Assembly: GCA_018267615.1 (NCBI GenBank)
Contig: JAFDYD010000004.1
Coordinates: 1-64,000 of the forward strand
Origin: Bacteroidota bacterium
GTDB lineage: Bacteria > Bacteroidota > Bacteroidia > Chitinophagales > Chitinophagaceae
Direction of reading: 5' to 3'
DNA: 64,000 nucleotides
Shown here: one piece after another, positions 29,201 to 37,879 of the stretch
Layout: each line of letters starts with the position of its first letter
Position numbering within the stretch: position 1 is the stretch's first letter
The notes under the pieces: generated by a model
What the model was told of the DNA's origin: nothing
Seen by the model: only the letters and a program-made list of their open reading frames with translations
Database searches by the model: none
Program-made: the position numbers and the translations under genes

Positions 29201-29307
29201 CCGCAATCCCAGAAACTTCCGGTGGGCTCCATCGTCATAATATATACGGTACACGCAATAGCGCACACGATCCAACCGATTATATTATTGGCTTTATTAT
29301 AATTCAT
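26251..29307 (-). CDS. DUF2723 family membrane protein (PMT-like)
   Basis: A 1018-residue protein of the DUF2723 family, started at MNYNKANNIIGW (two codons inside the longest frame). The N-terminal half has about twelve or more membrane helices with the family's MEPTGSFWDCGEFVSSCYKL near residue 30, where acidic residues in the first loop recall the catalytic Asp of GT-C protein O-mannosyltransferases. The second half is soluble (GTDWYMNQLRYKIN, and a helical C-terminus). By relation to the PMT clan it may glycosylate exported proteins or lipids, but the reaction is not shown here. It is monocistronic and faces chrA. Confidence 0.88.
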   Translation of the reverse strand: MNYNKANNIIGWIVCAIACTVYIMTMEPTGSFWDCGEFVSSCYKLQIPHPPGAPLFVLMGRFFIIMFGDNPMTAARAVNFMSAIASGFTILFLFWSVTHFARKLISKNNQQPTKQQVFTIMSAGVVGALAYAFSDSFWFSAVEGEVYASSSFFTALVFWAILKWEQKADTPGADKWLIFIFYMMGLSIGVHLLNLLTIPAIVMVFYFRRFQVTTRGTILAFLVGCVITGLVQKFVIQYTIQGAGWFDVHFVNDLGTPYFTGFAFFLLLLTLGIVWGIRYAVRKNYYFLKIGLWSFAFMLLGYSTYFTTMIRSNADPAIDMFNVDNPVNLMGYLGRQQYGDWPIVYGPDFTDNPPRKDGDNIYVREKGKYELAGKLPAQDWINTPSSHFFPRMWDNTNDRNEIDLYRQYGGVNEGDQPTMADNMKYFMKYQTGWMYLRYFMWNFAGRQNDLQGFGNARDSNWISGIPIVDNALYGNQDKLPESIHKNNKAFNRLFMIPLALGLIGLIFQCMRNRKDFWVNLLLFFFTGMAIVIYLNQAGAQPRERDYAYVGSFYAFAIWIGIGVIWVKEKFEKLMKAPLANYAAAGLCLLTVPVLMASQEWDDHDRSNKTLARDMARSYLESCPKNAILFSSEDNDTYPLWYAQEVEGIRPDVRIVITTLIGTDWYMNQLRYKINQSAPADVIFTKEQIAGNRRDLVLCTDKLPGFDKNKYYDMYDLLKNAVGSDDPKYTTQIEDESYSVLPSKKLSVPVDINMVKSNGTVHDGDHVVNELHIDLGDRNYILKGDLAMLSIIAANRWNRPICFTNQSEAEKLGVGRYVRANGLAYRLVPVEDDRIDNEESVKIMMDKFSFGQGARKNIYYDEENRRRLNIIRLAHAQLAISLAQSGRKDLAKKVLDHFDQQFKESNFLYGMTSNRGNQHDAISTQFLSACYLAGDLELAKKVSASLRKDLQQQMNYYKSLGEENMSEEQMANAAYQILQGKGSNLSDSQIPFASDIVSSFQILRQMDEWEKQDSKTLKN

Positions 29308-29382
29308 GAGCATTAGTTTTCTTAAATGTAAGAATAGGAGATGAACTAATGCCCCTGCTCAAAGTTTTTTAACGAATCATTT

Positions 29383-29587
29383 GAACTTCTGATTGAATCT
29401 TAGAGGAATAAAATTATTTGTCTCTCGGATTTATATGATTTAGTATGTACGAGCACAAATAAAATAACAAAAGAAACTAGCGATATTCCTTTTGCCGTTT
29501 TGGTGCTTATTTACAGATATCCCATACTAAATCATATAAATCCGAGAGACAAATAATATTACTCCTCTAAGATTCGATCTGAAGTTC
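29383..29587. repeat. Long terminal-inverted-repeat structure (65-bp arms, 75-bp core)
   Basis: 29383-29447 and 29523-29587 are reverse complements at 61 of 65 positions; the 75-nt core is AT-rich and non-coding. It fills the gap between the DUF2723 gene and a small secreted-protein gene; the right arm overlaps that gene's stop codon (29586-29588). No target duplication is visible by eye. It could be a giant terminator or a small non-autonomous element. Confidence 0.88.
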
Positions 29588-29990
29588 AGAAGAACAAATT
29601 TGACAACACATTCGTCGCGTCGTTCGTTTTTGGTTTCAATCCCATGAATTTTGTCAATTGGACCGCTGTCAGTATACCACCAAGTTTTGATTTAAGTGAA
29701 TTGAATAAACCTCCTTGTTTTGTAGCATAACTTGTAGGATCCGATTGTTGCAGTGGAAGGATCTTTGCCTTTTCTCCCAAAAAACCACTGACAGCACTCA
29801 TAACGCCTGGCTTCTGATCACCGGTTAATTTTAAAGAAGGGCCCAATTTGTTCATGATAGAACTTGTAAGACTTTTCACATCAAAACCGGCAGAGGTTGC
29901 AGCACTGGTTGCTTGCTTTAAGGCGTCCTGTGCTTGTGTACCCAATGAAATAAATGCGACAAGCATGAGTAATAGAAAAAGCTTTTTCAT
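29586..29990 (-). CDS. Small exported protein of unknown function
   Basis: A 134-residue exported protein, started at MKKLFLLLMLVAFISLGTQAQ, a clear signal peptide (the frame opens 11 codons earlier but those add nothing). The mature part is helical, Ser/Thr/Lys-rich (ATSAATSAGFDVKSLTSS, GLFNSLKSKLGGILTAVQL), with no Cys. It resembles small Bacteroidota periplasmic proteins whose function is not known to me. It stands alone, and its stop codon lies inside an inverted repeat. Confidence 0.65.
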   Translation of the reverse strand: MKKLFLLLMLVAFISLGTQAQDALKQATSAATSAGFDVKSLTSSIMNKLGPSLKLTGDQKPGVMSAVSGFLGEKAKILPLQQSDPTSYATKQGGLFNSLKSKLGGILTAVQLTKFMGLKPKTNDATNVLSNLFF

Positions 29991-30098
29991 AGATGATCTA
30001 TTTAAGGTTAAAGAATGTTTCAAAGTTAGCTATCTATGCATTGAGGGTGGTGAATCAGTTTGACTTTTTTTTATATTTCCATGTGCCCTCACACCTTG

Positions 30099-30120
30099 CC
30101 CCTCTCCTTTAGGAGAGGGG
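30099..30120. repeat. GC-rich palindrome in a divergent promoter region
   Basis: CCCCTCTCCT (30099-30108) and AGGAGAGGGG (30111-30120) form a 10-bp stem; the flanks (CTCACACC... and ...GGGGGTGAG) extend it imperfectly. This C/G-rich word is of a type seen as an interspersed intergenic element in many bacteria. It lies between two divergent genes, so it is not a terminator for either. Confidence 0.7.
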
Positions 30121-30186
30121 TTGGGGGTGAGAGCTGACTCTTAATAATTTTCGAAACAAAAAAAGTACGCAGTCACATAAAAACGT

Positions 30187-30209
30187 AGTTACACATAGAA
30201 ATTTCAAAA
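30187..30209. repeat. Solo copy of an arm of the 23347-23462 hairpin
   Basis: Twenty-three bases are identical to 23434-23456 in the right arm of the 52-bp hairpin; no matching inverted arm is present here. It lies 80 bp before the Kdp-linked regulator gene. Confidence 0.7.
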
Positions 30210-30288
30210 TGAGTCACTACTGAAAATGCATTATGCTATTAAAAACTAAATTGCATACAGAATTACATTTACCACAATCATATTTTAA

Positions 30289-31632
30289 ATGGCTGGAAAA
30301 ATATTGATCATCGATGATGAAGAAAAATTGAGAACGCTCATGGCACGCATCATCATGCTCGAAGGATTTGAAGTGTACGAAGCGTCTAATGCAAAAGCTG
30401 CCTGGAAAAAATTAGAGCAAGAAGATATAGATGTCATCGTTTGTGACGTAAAACTTCCTGATGCAAATGGTATCGAACTTGGTCAGCAGGTAAAATCAAA
30501 ATTTCCTTTCGTAGAAATCATCGTGCTTACTGCTTATGGAAATATTGCGGATGGTGTACAGGCAATGAAAAATGGTGCGTTCGATTATATTACCAAAGGA
30601 GACGACAATGATAAAATCATTCCGCTGCTCAATAGAGCGATGGAAAAAGTTGTGTTGCAAAAAAGAGTAAGTGAGCTCGAAAAACAAGTTGGCAAACATT
30701 ATGGGTTTGAAAATATTCTTGGTCAGTCGCCTTTGATTCTCGATGCAATCTCGTTGGCAAAAAAAGTAGCGCCTACAAATGCTACGGTGATGTTACTGGG
30801 AGAAACAGGAACAGGTAAGGAAGTTTTTGCACAATCAATACATTATGCGAGCAAAAGATCATCACATGCTTTCTTAGCTGTCAACTGCAGTTCATTCAGC
30901 AAAGAATTATTAGAAAGTGAACTGTTTGGCCATAAGGCAGGTGCATTTACCAGTGCGGTAAAAGATAAGAAAGGATTGATCGAAGAAGCCAATCTCGGCA
31001 CATTGTTTCTGGATGAGATCGGTGAGATGCATATCGATCTTCAATCCAAATTACTTCGGGTATTGGAGACAAATGAATTTATAAAAGTGGGTGATACAAA
31101 ATCAACGAAAGTAGATGTGCGAATTATCACTGCAACGAATCGGGATCTTGAGGCAGAAATCAGACAAGGAAAATTTCGTGAAGATTTATTTTACCGGTTA
31201 AATGTCTTCAATATTCAACTCCCGGCATTGCGTGATCGAAAACAGGACATACCTGTACTCGCAAATTATTTTCTGCATGTGTTCGCGCAAAAAACAAATC
31301 CTGAAGTAAAGGAAATGACTCCCGAATTTATGCAGCATTTGCAGCAACATTCCTGGAAAGGAAATATTCGTGAACTAAAAAACATCATGGAAAGGGCGGT
31401 GATATTGGCAAGTAGTTCGAAACTCACGGTCGAAAATCTTCCATTGGAGCTGCAGATTCATGATCATAAGGCAGACGGTTCTTTATCTGCATTCGAACTC
31501 GCGAGTGTGGAGAAATTGCATATCCGACGCGTACTTAATCATACCAAAGGAAATAAAACGGAAGCGGCGAAATTGCTGAATATCGGGCTGACGACTCTTT
31601 ATAGAAAAATTGAAGAATATGGATTGACGTAG
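30289..31632 (+). CDS. NtrC-family sigma-54-dependent response regulator of the kdp locus
   Basis: A 447-residue three-domain regulator: receiver (phospho-acceptor Asp53 in VIVCDVKLP, Thr in VLTAYG, Lys in FDYITKG), AAA+ domain (Walker A GETGTGKE about residue 171, GAFTSA about 220, Walker [10 protein letters not shown]), and a Fis-type helix-turn-helix ([19 protein letters not shown]). The sigma-54 contact loop is GAFTSA rather than GAFTGA, a Gly-to-Ser change. It begins the kdp cluster and presumably responds to the histidine kinase at 37880. Classic Kdp systems use an OmpR-type KdpE instead; none is present here. The kdp target promoter is inferred from position only. Confidence 0.93.
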   Translation: MAGKILIIDDEEKLRTLMARIIMLEGFEVYEASNAKAAWKKLEQEDIDVIVCDVKLPDANGIELGQQVKSKFPFVEIIVLTAYGNIADGVQAMKNGAFDYITKGDDNDKIIPLLNRAMEKVVLQKRVSELEKQVGKHYGFENILGQSPLILDAISLAKKVAPTNATVMLLGETGTGKEVFAQSIHYASKRSSHAFLAVNCSSFSKELLESELFGHKAGAFTSAVKDKKGLIEEANLGTLFLDEIGEMHIDLQSKLLRVLETNEFIKVGDTKSTKVDVRIITATNRDLEAEIRQGKFREDLFYRLNVFNIQLPALRDRKQDIPVLANYFLHVFAQKTNPEVKEMTPEFMQHLQQHSWKGNIRELKNIMERAVILASSSKLTVENLPLELQIHDHKADGSLSAFELASVEKLHIRRVLNHTKGNKTEAAKLLNIGLTTLYRKIEEYGLT

Positions 31633-31692
31633 TTCAGTTGTATCGAATCATTTCTGGTTGGATGCTGCGTTTTATGCGAAGGGAAATTATCG

Positions 31693-31715
31693 CGCAAAGA
31701 CGCAAAGGCGCAAAG
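31693..31715. repeat. Solo interspersed repeat related to the 26158-26221 hairpin
   Basis: Contains CGCAAAGACGCAAAGGCGCA, nearly identical to the arm at 26197-26221. No inverted partner is found nearby. It follows the response regulator gene. Confidence 0.65.
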
Positions 31716-31734
31716 AATAGAAAATTAGAGCGCC

Positions 31735-31767
31735 TATCAAAATGAAAATGAGTTTTTCATTTTGATA
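31735..31767. terminator. Hairpin terminator after the response regulator
   Basis: TATCAAAATGAAAA (31735-31748) pairs with TTTTCATTTTGATA (31754-31767) around TGAGT. The stem is AT-rich. It separates the regulator from the small-ORF/kdpFABC unit. Confidence 0.6.
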
Positions 31768-31896
31768 TGATTTCATTGCTGCATTTTTATTAAGAACGAT
31801 CTTCCAAAATCTCCATCACATTTACTCTCATCTACTTAAATGCAAATTCGATGACTCGAAAATGCAGGGCATGTCTTTTGGCATTGATAAAGTCAA

Positions 31897-32016
31897 ATGA
31901 CAAAAATGAGTCTACTCACGGAACAGATCAAAAAGAAAATAAAACCTTTCCATCTTTTGATAATGATTTACCTGGTGATTGTCGTTGTCGGTATTGTTTA
32001 CCGTGTAAGCTCTTAA
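31897..32016 (+). CDS. Candidate 39-residue single-pass membrane protein upstream of kdpF
   Basis: An open frame of 39 codons (ATG 31897, or internal ATG 31906 for 36 codons). The product has a basic N-terminal half (EQIKKKIKPFHLL) and one membrane helix (LIMIYLVIVVVGIVYRV) before the stop, the layout of an anchored micropeptide. It lies 169 bp before kdpF on the same strand, after a hairpin that ends the preceding gene. I do not recognise it. Reading it as a gene rests on the clean charge-then-helix pattern and on position. Confidence 0.45.
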   Translation: MTKMSLLTEQIKKKIKPFHLLIMIYLVIVVVGIVYRVSS

Positions 32017-32071
32017 AAATTGTTATCGCAATGCGGGAGATTCATTGATTCAATCATTAAAAATAAATACA

Positions 32072-32155
32072 ATGCTTACGATCATTCTTATTGTTGCGGC
32101 ACTTATCTGCTTCGCAATATTTTTTAAGTCAATTGATTTTTTTGATAAGGTTTGA
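32072..32155 (+). CDS. Candidate 27-residue hydrophobic micropeptide upstream of kdpF
   Basis: ATG 32072 to TGA 32155 encodes 27 residues: a membrane helix (MLTIILIVAALICFAIFF) and a short charged tail (KSIDFFDKV). It lies 29 bp before kdpF on the same strand. In size and layout it parallels KdpF, so it may be a second small subunit or accessory peptide of the K+ pump. The family is unknown to me. Confidence 0.5.
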   Translation: MLTIILIVAALICFAIFFKSIDFFDKV

Positions 32156-32184
32156 AATCTTCGCTCAGGACTAAAATTAATATT

Positions 32185-32262
32185 ATGACACTACTATTTA
32201 TCGTATCGATTTTCGTTTTTGTTTATCTGTGTTACGTACTCATCAAACCAGAAAAATTTTAA
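32185..32262 (+). CDS. kdpF: KdpF, small subunit of the K+-transporting ATPase
   Basis: ATG 32185 to TAA 32262 encodes 25 residues forming a single helix (MTLLFIVSIFVFVYLCYVL) ending IKPEKF, the C-terminus typical of KdpF (…L..PE.F). KdpF stabilises the KdpFABC complex by binding at the KdpA-KdpB interface. Its stop is 14 bp before the kdpA start. Too short for most gene finders. Confidence 0.85.
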   Translation: MTLLFIVSIFVFVYLCYVLIKPEKF

Positions 32263-32276
32263 AAATCAAATTAGAA

Positions 32277-33971
32277 ATGAACACCGAAATTTTTGGAGTA
32301 ATAACAATGTATGTTTTGATGGTGCTACTGGCGATTCCTCTTGGCCGGTATATTGCAAAAGTATTTGAAGGGCAGCGCACCTGGTTGGATCCGGTTCTGA
32401 ATCCGCTTGATAAATTATTTTTTAAACTCAGCGGAGTAAAACCGGAAAAAGAGATGAATTGGAAACAGCACATGCTCGCGCTCCTCACTATTAATCTTGT
32501 TTGGTTTTTGTTTTCCATGTTTGTATTGATGAATATGAGTTGGCTGCCACTAAACCCGGATGCCAATCCATCGATGTCCGCAGATCTTGCTTTTAATACA
32601 ACGGTCAGTTTTATTTCGAATACAAACTTACAGCACTACTCCGGCGAAAGCGGTGTTTCCTATTTGGGACAACTTGTATTGATGTTATTTCAATTCATCA
32701 GTGCCGCAGCTGGTATTGCTGTTTGTGCCGTTGTATTCAATGCAATGAAAGAAAGAACAACAGAGAAACTTGGAAATTTCTATAGCTATTTCGTGAAATC
32801 ATGCACAAGAATATTATTACCGTTATCCATCATTGTTGCAATTATTCTCGCATTTAATGGAATGCCGATGACTTTCAAAGGCAAGGAAACTTTTATTTCT
32901 CTACAAGGCGATACTGTTAATGTAAGCCGCGGACCCGCAGCCGCCATGGTTGCTATTAAACAACTCGGAACCAACGGTGGCGGATTTTTCGGCGCCAACT
33001 CCGCTCATCCATTGGAGAATCCAAATTACCTCACCAATATGGTAGAGAATATTTGCATTATTCTTATTCCGATTGCTTTGGTTTTTTCTTTGGGACATAT
33101 CTTAAAAAGAAAAAAATTAGCATGGATGATTTTTGGAGTGATGACTGTAGGCTTCCTGATGTTTCTGATTCCATCGATATACTTCGAGATGAAAGGCAAT
33201 CCTTCAATTACACATTTGGGCATTGCTCAAAATCTGGGAAGCATGGAAGGAAAAGAAGTGCGATTTGGTTCGGCTGCTTCTGCCTATTGGGGGATAACAA
33301 CCACTGTTACTTCCAACGGTTCAGTGAATGCGATGCATGATAGTTTTACACCACTCACGGGAATGTTTGCGATGTTGGGAATGATGATTAATTCTTTTTA
33401 TGGTGGTGTAGGTGTCGGTTATTTGAATTTCTACATCTATATTATCATCGCTGTTTTTATTTCCGGGTTGATGGTGGGAAGAACACCCGAATTCTTAGGA
33501 AAGAAAATTGAAGCGAAGGAAATGAAGATCGCAACGATCATTGCTTTGTTACATACATTCCTGATTCTTGCATTCACCGCACTGTCTTCGCATTTATATG
33601 TCGGCGATCCCAAAACATATGCAGGCTGGTTGAATAATCCTGGCAATCATGGATTTTCAGAAATGCTTTATGAGTACACTTCTTCATCTGCCAATAACGG
33701 ATCTGGCTTTGAAGGATTGGGAGATGGTGTTCCATTTTGGAATATTACCTGCGGATTGGTGATGATCATCGCGCGATATCTTCCGATTATTGGCCCGGTT
33801 GCCATTGCAGGCATTCTCGCAAAGAAAAAATATGTACCGGAAACTGCAGGCACATTAAAAACGGACACACTGACTTTTGGAATTATGGTTCTAGCAGTAA
33901 TAATGATTGTAGCAGCATTATCTTTTTTCCCTGCACTTTCACTGGGGCCAATCGGAGAATATTTTCATTAA
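32277..33971 (+). CDS. kdpA: K+-transporting ATPase subunit A
   Basis: A 564-residue channel-like subunit that selects and translocates K+. I start it at MNTEIFGVITMYVLMVLL, because the frame upstream of it overlaps kdpF. Four selectivity-filter-like segments are visible: NTNLQHYSGE, TNGGGFFGANSAHP, NSFYGGVGVG and NNGSGFEG. About ten membrane helices. It is translated with kdpF, kdpB and kdpC as the pump that scavenges K+ at micromolar levels. The gap to kdpB is 21 bp. Confidence 0.97.
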   Translation: MNTEIFGVITMYVLMVLLAIPLGRYIAKVFEGQRTWLDPVLNPLDKLFFKLSGVKPEKEMNWKQHMLALLTINLVWFLFSMFVLMNMSWLPLNPDANPSMSADLAFNTTVSFISNTNLQHYSGESGVSYLGQLVLMLFQFISAAAGIAVCAVVFNAMKERTTEKLGNFYSYFVKSCTRILLPLSIIVAIILAFNGMPMTFKGKETFISLQGDTVNVSRGPAAAMVAIKQLGTNGGGFFGANSAHPLENPNYLTNMVENICIILIPIALVFSLGHILKRKKLAWMIFGVMTVGFLMFLIPSIYFEMKGNPSITHLGIAQNLGSMEGKEVRFGSAASAYWGITTTVTSNGSVNAMHDSFTPLTGMFAMLGMMINSFYGGVGVGYLNFYIYIIIAVFISGLMVGRTPEFLGKKIEAKEMKIATIIALLHTFLILAFTALSSHLYVGDPKTYAGWLNNPGNHGFSEMLYEYTSSSANNGSGFEGLGDGVPFWNITCGLVMIIARYLPIIGPVAIAGILAKKKYVPETAGTLKTDTLTFGIMVLAVIMIVAALSFFPALSLGPIGEYFH

Positions 33972-33992
33972 AATATAAAATGAAATTGAATC

Positions 33993-36041
33993 ATGTCAAA
34001 ACGTACACGTCAAAATAAATTATTCGAACCATCACTTGTCAAAGAAGCGTTGAAGCAATCTTTTGTAAAGTTGAATCCGCGCATCATGATACATAACCCG
34101 GTAATGTTTACCGTGGAAATTTGTACGGCATTTATGATGGGTGTTTGTATCTGGATATTCGCGGGAGAAAAATCACAAGGTGGGCTCGCTTATAATATTC
34201 TCATCTTCCTGATACTTTTCGTCACGCTGCTCTTTGCCAATTTTGCAGAAGCTATCGCAGAAGCAAGAGGGAAAGCGCAGGCAGACAGTTTGCGCAAAAC
34301 AAGGGAAGATACTCCGGCAAAAAAAGTATTTCCAGTTGGTGAGATATATGTTGATGAAGTAAAAATTGTTCCTTCATCACAATTAAAAAAAGGCGATGTA
34401 TTTATTTGTGAAACGGGAGATACAATCCCGATGGACGGAGAAATCATTGAAGGACTGGCGACGATTGATGAAAGCGCCATCACTGGAGAAAGTGCGCCGG
34501 TTATCAGGGAAGCTGGTGGTGATAAATCGTCAGTCACAGGCGGAACAAAAGTTTTAAGTGATAGAATAAAAGTGAAGGTAACCACTTCTCCGGGTGAAAG
34601 TTTTCTTGATAAAATGATTGCGCTGGTTGAAGGCGCATCACGACAGAAAACACCCAATGAAATTGCATTGACCATTCTGCTCGCAGGTTTCACAATCATT
34701 TTTGTGATCGTTTGCGTAACCTTAAAACCGTTTGGTGATTTTGCAAGCACGCCAATTACAATGGCTGCATTTATTTCTTTGTTCGTTTGCCTGATACCAA
34801 CAACTATTGGAGGACTATTGAGTGCAATAGGTATCGCAGGTATGGACAGAGCCTTGCGTGCAAACGTAATTACAAAAAGTGGAAAGGCCGTTGAAACAGC
34901 CGGCGACCTTGATACACTGCTACTCGATAAAACCGGAACCATTACAATCGGTAACCGAAAGGCCACTAATTTCTGGCCGGCAAGCAATATCGACGAGAAG
35001 ATTTTCGTGGAAGCATGCGCGTTAGCATCACTGGCAGATGAAACACCAGAAGGAAAATCTATCGTCGAACTGAGCGGCATGAATCCAAATACATTCAGTA
35101 CCAATGGTGCAAAATTTATTCCCTTCACAGCAGAAACAAGAAGCAGCGGCATCGATATGCCGAATGGAATACATATTCGCAAAGGAGCATTTGATGCAAT
35201 CAGGAATATGGTTGGAAAATCCGGAAATCATTTTCCCGTGGATACGGAGGAAAGAGTTAAAACTATTTCTTCGAACGGCGGAACTCCATTGGTGGTTAGC
35301 CAGGATAGCACTGTTCTCGGCGTAATCGAATTGCAGGATATTATCAAACCTGGTATCCAGGAAAGATTTGAGCGATTGAGAAAGATGGGAGTGAAGACGG
35401 TAATGGTAACCGGCGACAACCCACTCACCGCAAAATATATCGCGAACAAAGCCGGTGTCGATGATTTTATTGCAGAAGCCAAACCGGAAGACAAAATGAA
35501 TTATATAAAAAAAGAACAACAAGGTGGTAAGCTTGTTGCCATGATGGGAGACGGAACCAATGATGCACCCGCGCTTGCACAAGCGGATGTGGGTGTTGCG
35601 ATGAATAGTGGAACACAAGCTGCAAAAGAAGCAGGCAATATGGTGGATCTTGATAATGACCCAACCAAGCTGATTGAAATTGTAGAAATAGGAAAACAAT
35701 TATTGATGACGAGAGGAACGCTCACAACTTTTTCGATTGCAAATGATGTTGCAAAATATTTCGCCATCGTTCCGGCATTGTTCATCGTATCAATTCCCGG
35801 GTTACAAGCTTTGAACATTATGAGACTGCATAGTCCCGAAAGCGCTATTCTGTCTGCGGTTATATTCAACGCGATTATCATCCCACTGTTGATACCACTT
35901 GCTTTGAGAGGTGTTACTTATAAACCGATTGGAGCAAGTGCATTGTTGCGTCGCAATTTATTTATTTATGGATTAGGAGGAATCATCATTCCGTTTATCG
36001 GAATTAAATTGATCGATACGTTAGTGGCGATTTGGTTTTAG
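33993..36041 (+). CDS. kdpB: K+-transporting P-type ATPase subunit B
   Basis: A 682-residue P-type ATPase that powers K+ uptake. Motifs: the actuator TGES (with the Ser that is phosphorylated to inhibit the E. coli enzyme), the phosphorylation site DKTGTIT, nucleotide-domain [13 protein letters not shown] and the hinge [19 protein letters not shown]. About seven membrane helices. It begins [13 protein letters not shown] and is followed 22 bp later by kdpC. Length is normal for the family. Confidence 0.98.
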   Translation: MSKRTRQNKLFEPSLVKEALKQSFVKLNPRIMIHNPVMFTVEICTAFMMGVCIWIFAGEKSQGGLAYNILIFLILFVTLLFANFAEAIAEARGKAQADSLRKTREDTPAKKVFPVGEIYVDEVKIVPSSQLKKGDVFICETGDTIPMDGEIIEGLATIDESAITGESAPVIREAGGDKSSVTGGTKVLSDRIKVKVTTSPGESFLDKMIALVEGASRQKTPNEIALTILLAGFTIIFVIVCVTLKPFGDFASTPITMAAFISLFVCLIPTTIGGLLSAIGIAGMDRALRANVITKSGKAVETAGDLDTLLLDKTGTITIGNRKATNFWPASNIDEKIFVEACALASLADETPEGKSIVELSGMNPNTFSTNGAKFIPFTAETRSSGIDMPNGIHIRKGAFDAIRNMVGKSGNHFPVDTEERVKTISSNGGTPLVVSQDSTVLGVIELQDIIKPGIQERFERLRKMGVKTVMVTGDNPLTAKYIANKAGVDDFIAEAKPEDKMNYIKKEQQGGKLVAMMGDGTNDAPALAQADVGVAMNSGTQAAKEAGNMVDLDNDPTKLIEIVEIGKQLLMTRGTLTTFSIANDVAKYFAIVPALFIVSIPGLQALNIMRLHSPESAILSAVIFNAIIIPLLIPLALRGVTYKPIGASALLRRNLFIYGLGGIIIPFIGIKLIDTLVAIWF

Positions 36042-36063
36042 GAACTTATATAAAAATGAAAAA

Positions 36064-36627
36064 ATGAAACAAAATATTTTACCAGCCATCAGGCTCACCA
36101 TAATGACGATTATATTTTTCTGCGTTGTCTATACCGCATTTATTTGGGTTATTGCACAGGCAGCACCAGCTAACGGTAATGGTGAAACGATTTCAGTAAA
36201 TGGAAAAATAGTTGGATATGCATTAGAAGGTCAGTCATTCACTCAAGATAAATATTTCTGGAGCAGGCCATCAGCCGTTAATTACAATGCAGCAGGAAGC
36301 GCGGGAAGCAATAAAGGACCCACCAATCCGGATTATCTGAAAGATGTACAGAGTAGAATTGATAGTTTTCTTGTGCACAACCCCGAAGTAAAAAAAGAAA
36401 ATATTCCTTCGGAACTGGTGACAGCTTCTGGTAGTGGGTTAGATCCTGATATATCACCCGACGGTGCCTTTATACAGGTTGCAAGAATTGCAAAAACCAG
36501 GAATATCAGCGAAGAAAAATTAAGAGCGTTGATAAATGAACATATAGAAAAACCATTGTTTGGATTATTTGGTCCGAGTAAAATAAATGTATTGAAATTG
36601 AATATTACGCTTGACAAGCTGAACTAG
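36064..36627 (+). CDS. kdpC: K+-transporting ATPase subunit C
   Basis: A 187-residue subunit with one N-terminal membrane helix (LTIMTIIFFCVVYTAFIWV) and a periplasmic domain. Family signatures are YFWSRPSAVNYNAAGSAGSN and SGSGLDPDISPDGAFIQVARIA. It is thought to assist ATP and substrate binding in the complex. It closes the kdpFABC unit, followed by two hairpins. Confidence 0.96.
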   Translation: MKQNILPAIRLTIMTIIFFCVVYTAFIWVIAQAAPANGNGETISVNGKIVGYALEGQSFTQDKYFWSRPSAVNYNAAGSAGSNKGPTNPDYLKDVQSRIDSFLVHNPEVKKENIPSELVTASGSGLDPDISPDGAFIQVARIAKTRNISEEKLRALINEHIEKPLFGLFGPSKINVLKLNITLDKLN

Positions 36628-36630
36628 GTG

Positions 36631-36698
36631 GTTAAAGCCGATTTGTTTAATAGCATTTGTCGCGGCTTTAACAGTCCCCCTCTTTTTAGAGGGGGACT
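36631..36698 (+). terminator. Double hairpin after kdpC
   Basis: GTTAAAGCCG (36631-36640) pairs with CGGCTTTAAC (36663-36672). Immediately after it AGTCCCCCTCT (36673-36683) pairs with AGAGGGGGACT (36688-36698) around TTTT. Either could end or attenuate transcription between kdpC and the sensor genes, so pump and sensor may be expressed at different levels. Confidence 0.75.
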
Positions 36699-36753
36699 TA
36701 ATGCAAAAATATTTTCATTCGAATAATATAAATTTATAACAAGTACGTCCAAT

Positions 36754-37878
36754 ATGGCAGAAGTCGAAAAAAATGTGGAACACTTTTTAAATCTTATCCG
36801 CCAGTCGCGGCGCGGTAAGTTTAAAATCTATATTGGCATGAGTGCCGGTGTAGGCAAAACTTTTCGAATGCTGCAGGAAGCGCAAACACTTTTGCGAAAT
36901 GGTGTGGATGTCAAGATTGGTTATATAGAAACGCATAGTAGAAAAGAAACGCATGTGCTACTCGATGGACTCCCGATGGTGCCAAGAAGAAAATTATTTT
37001 ACAAAGGAAAAGAGCTTGAAGAAATGGATGTGCAGGCCATTTTAAATCTCCATCCTGAAGTGGTGATTGTGGATGAATTGGCACATACAAATATTGAAGG
37101 AAGTAAAAATGAAAAGAGATGGCAGGATGTAATGGAAATACTCGACGCAGGTATTAATGTTATTAGCGCCGTAAATATCCAGCATATAGAAAGTCTGAAT
37201 GAACAAGTAAAAGAAATCACTGGTATTGATGTTGCTGAACGAATTCCGGATAGTGTTCTCAAAGAAGCCGATGAGGTAGTGAACATTGATTTAACAGCGG
37301 ATGAACTTGTCACAAGGTTAAAAGAAGGAAAAATTTATACGCCCGACAAAATTGAACGTGCGCTTAAAAATTTCTTTCAGTCAGAGAAAATTCTGCAACT
37401 ACGTGAACTCGCATTGAAAGAAGTGGCGACGCAAGTAGAGCGAAAAATCGAAACCGAATTACCTCGAAATTCACATTTGAAACCTGAGCGCTTTATGGCC
37501 TGTATCAGCAGTAATCATGAAATCGCTAAGAAAGTGATACGCAAAACAGCGCGACTGGCTACTTATTATAATTCAAAATGGTTTGTACTTTACGTTCAAA
37601 CGCCAAAGGAAGATGGAGATAAAATTGGGTTGGCTGCACAGCGGCATCTTATCAACAACTTCAAACTTGCTACAGAGTTAGGTGCGGAAGTGATCAGAAC
37701 AAAAAATAATAATATTGCAAAAGGAATTATCGAATCTGCAGAGCAAAAAGCGATCACTACGATTTGCATTGGAAAACCACACCTGAACTTGTTCAATGTA
37801 ATTTTGAGCACGGCAGTGTTCAACCAATTATTAAATAAATTGTCTGCCGCAGATATTGATATTGTAATTCTTTCTTAA
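36754..37878 (+). CDS. kdpD: KdpD N-terminal sensor protein without kinase
   Basis: A 374-residue protein that equals only the cytoplasmic N-terminal half of KdpD: the KdpD domain with Walker A (GMSAGVGKTF) and Walker B (VVIVDELAHTN), then a universal-stress-protein-like domain (FMACISSNHEIAKKVIRKTARL; IGKPHLNLFN) known in other organisms to bind c-di-AMP. The DUF4118 membrane part and the kinase part are missing. The next gene, a complete histidine kinase, starts one base after its stop, so the sensing half and the kinase half are separate polypeptides here. Confidence 0.92.
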   Translation: MAEVEKNVEHFLNLIRQSRRGKFKIYIGMSAGVGKTFRMLQEAQTLLRNGVDVKIGYIETHSRKETHVLLDGLPMVPRRKLFYKGKELEEMDVQAILNLHPEVVIVDELAHTNIEGSKNEKRWQDVMEILDAGINVISAVNIQHIESLNEQVKEITGIDVAERIPDSVLKEADEVVNIDLTADELVTRLKEGKIYTPDKIERALKNFFQSEKILQLRELALKEVATQVERKIETELPRNSHLKPERFMACISSNHEIAKKVIRKTARLATYYNSKWFVLYVQTPKEDGDKIGLAAQRHLINNFKLATELGAEVIRTKNNNIAKGIIESAEQKAITTICIGKPHLNLFNVILSTAVFNQLLNKLSAADIDIVILS

Positions 37879-37879
37879 T

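Noticed and set aside
16413..29587. Insertion sequences at the long inverted repeats
   Set aside because: No transposase frame lies between or near the arms, and no target duplication was visible.
31851..32048. 65-codon frame overlapping the small membrane ORF at 31897
   Set aside because: Cys- and Arg-rich with no structure; the alternative frame gives a clean charged-then-hydrophobic protein.
31640..32180. Sigma-54 (-24/-12) promoter before kdpF
   Set aside because: No GG-N10-GC pair with the right spacing; near matches such as around 31665 and 31870 have the wrong spacing or bases.
34190..35699. Long open frames on the minus strand opposite kdpB (330 and 223 codons)
   Set aside because: kdpB on the other strand has unmistakable P-type ATPase motifs over the same bases; the opposite frames show no domain and have odd, Ser/Ile-rich composition.
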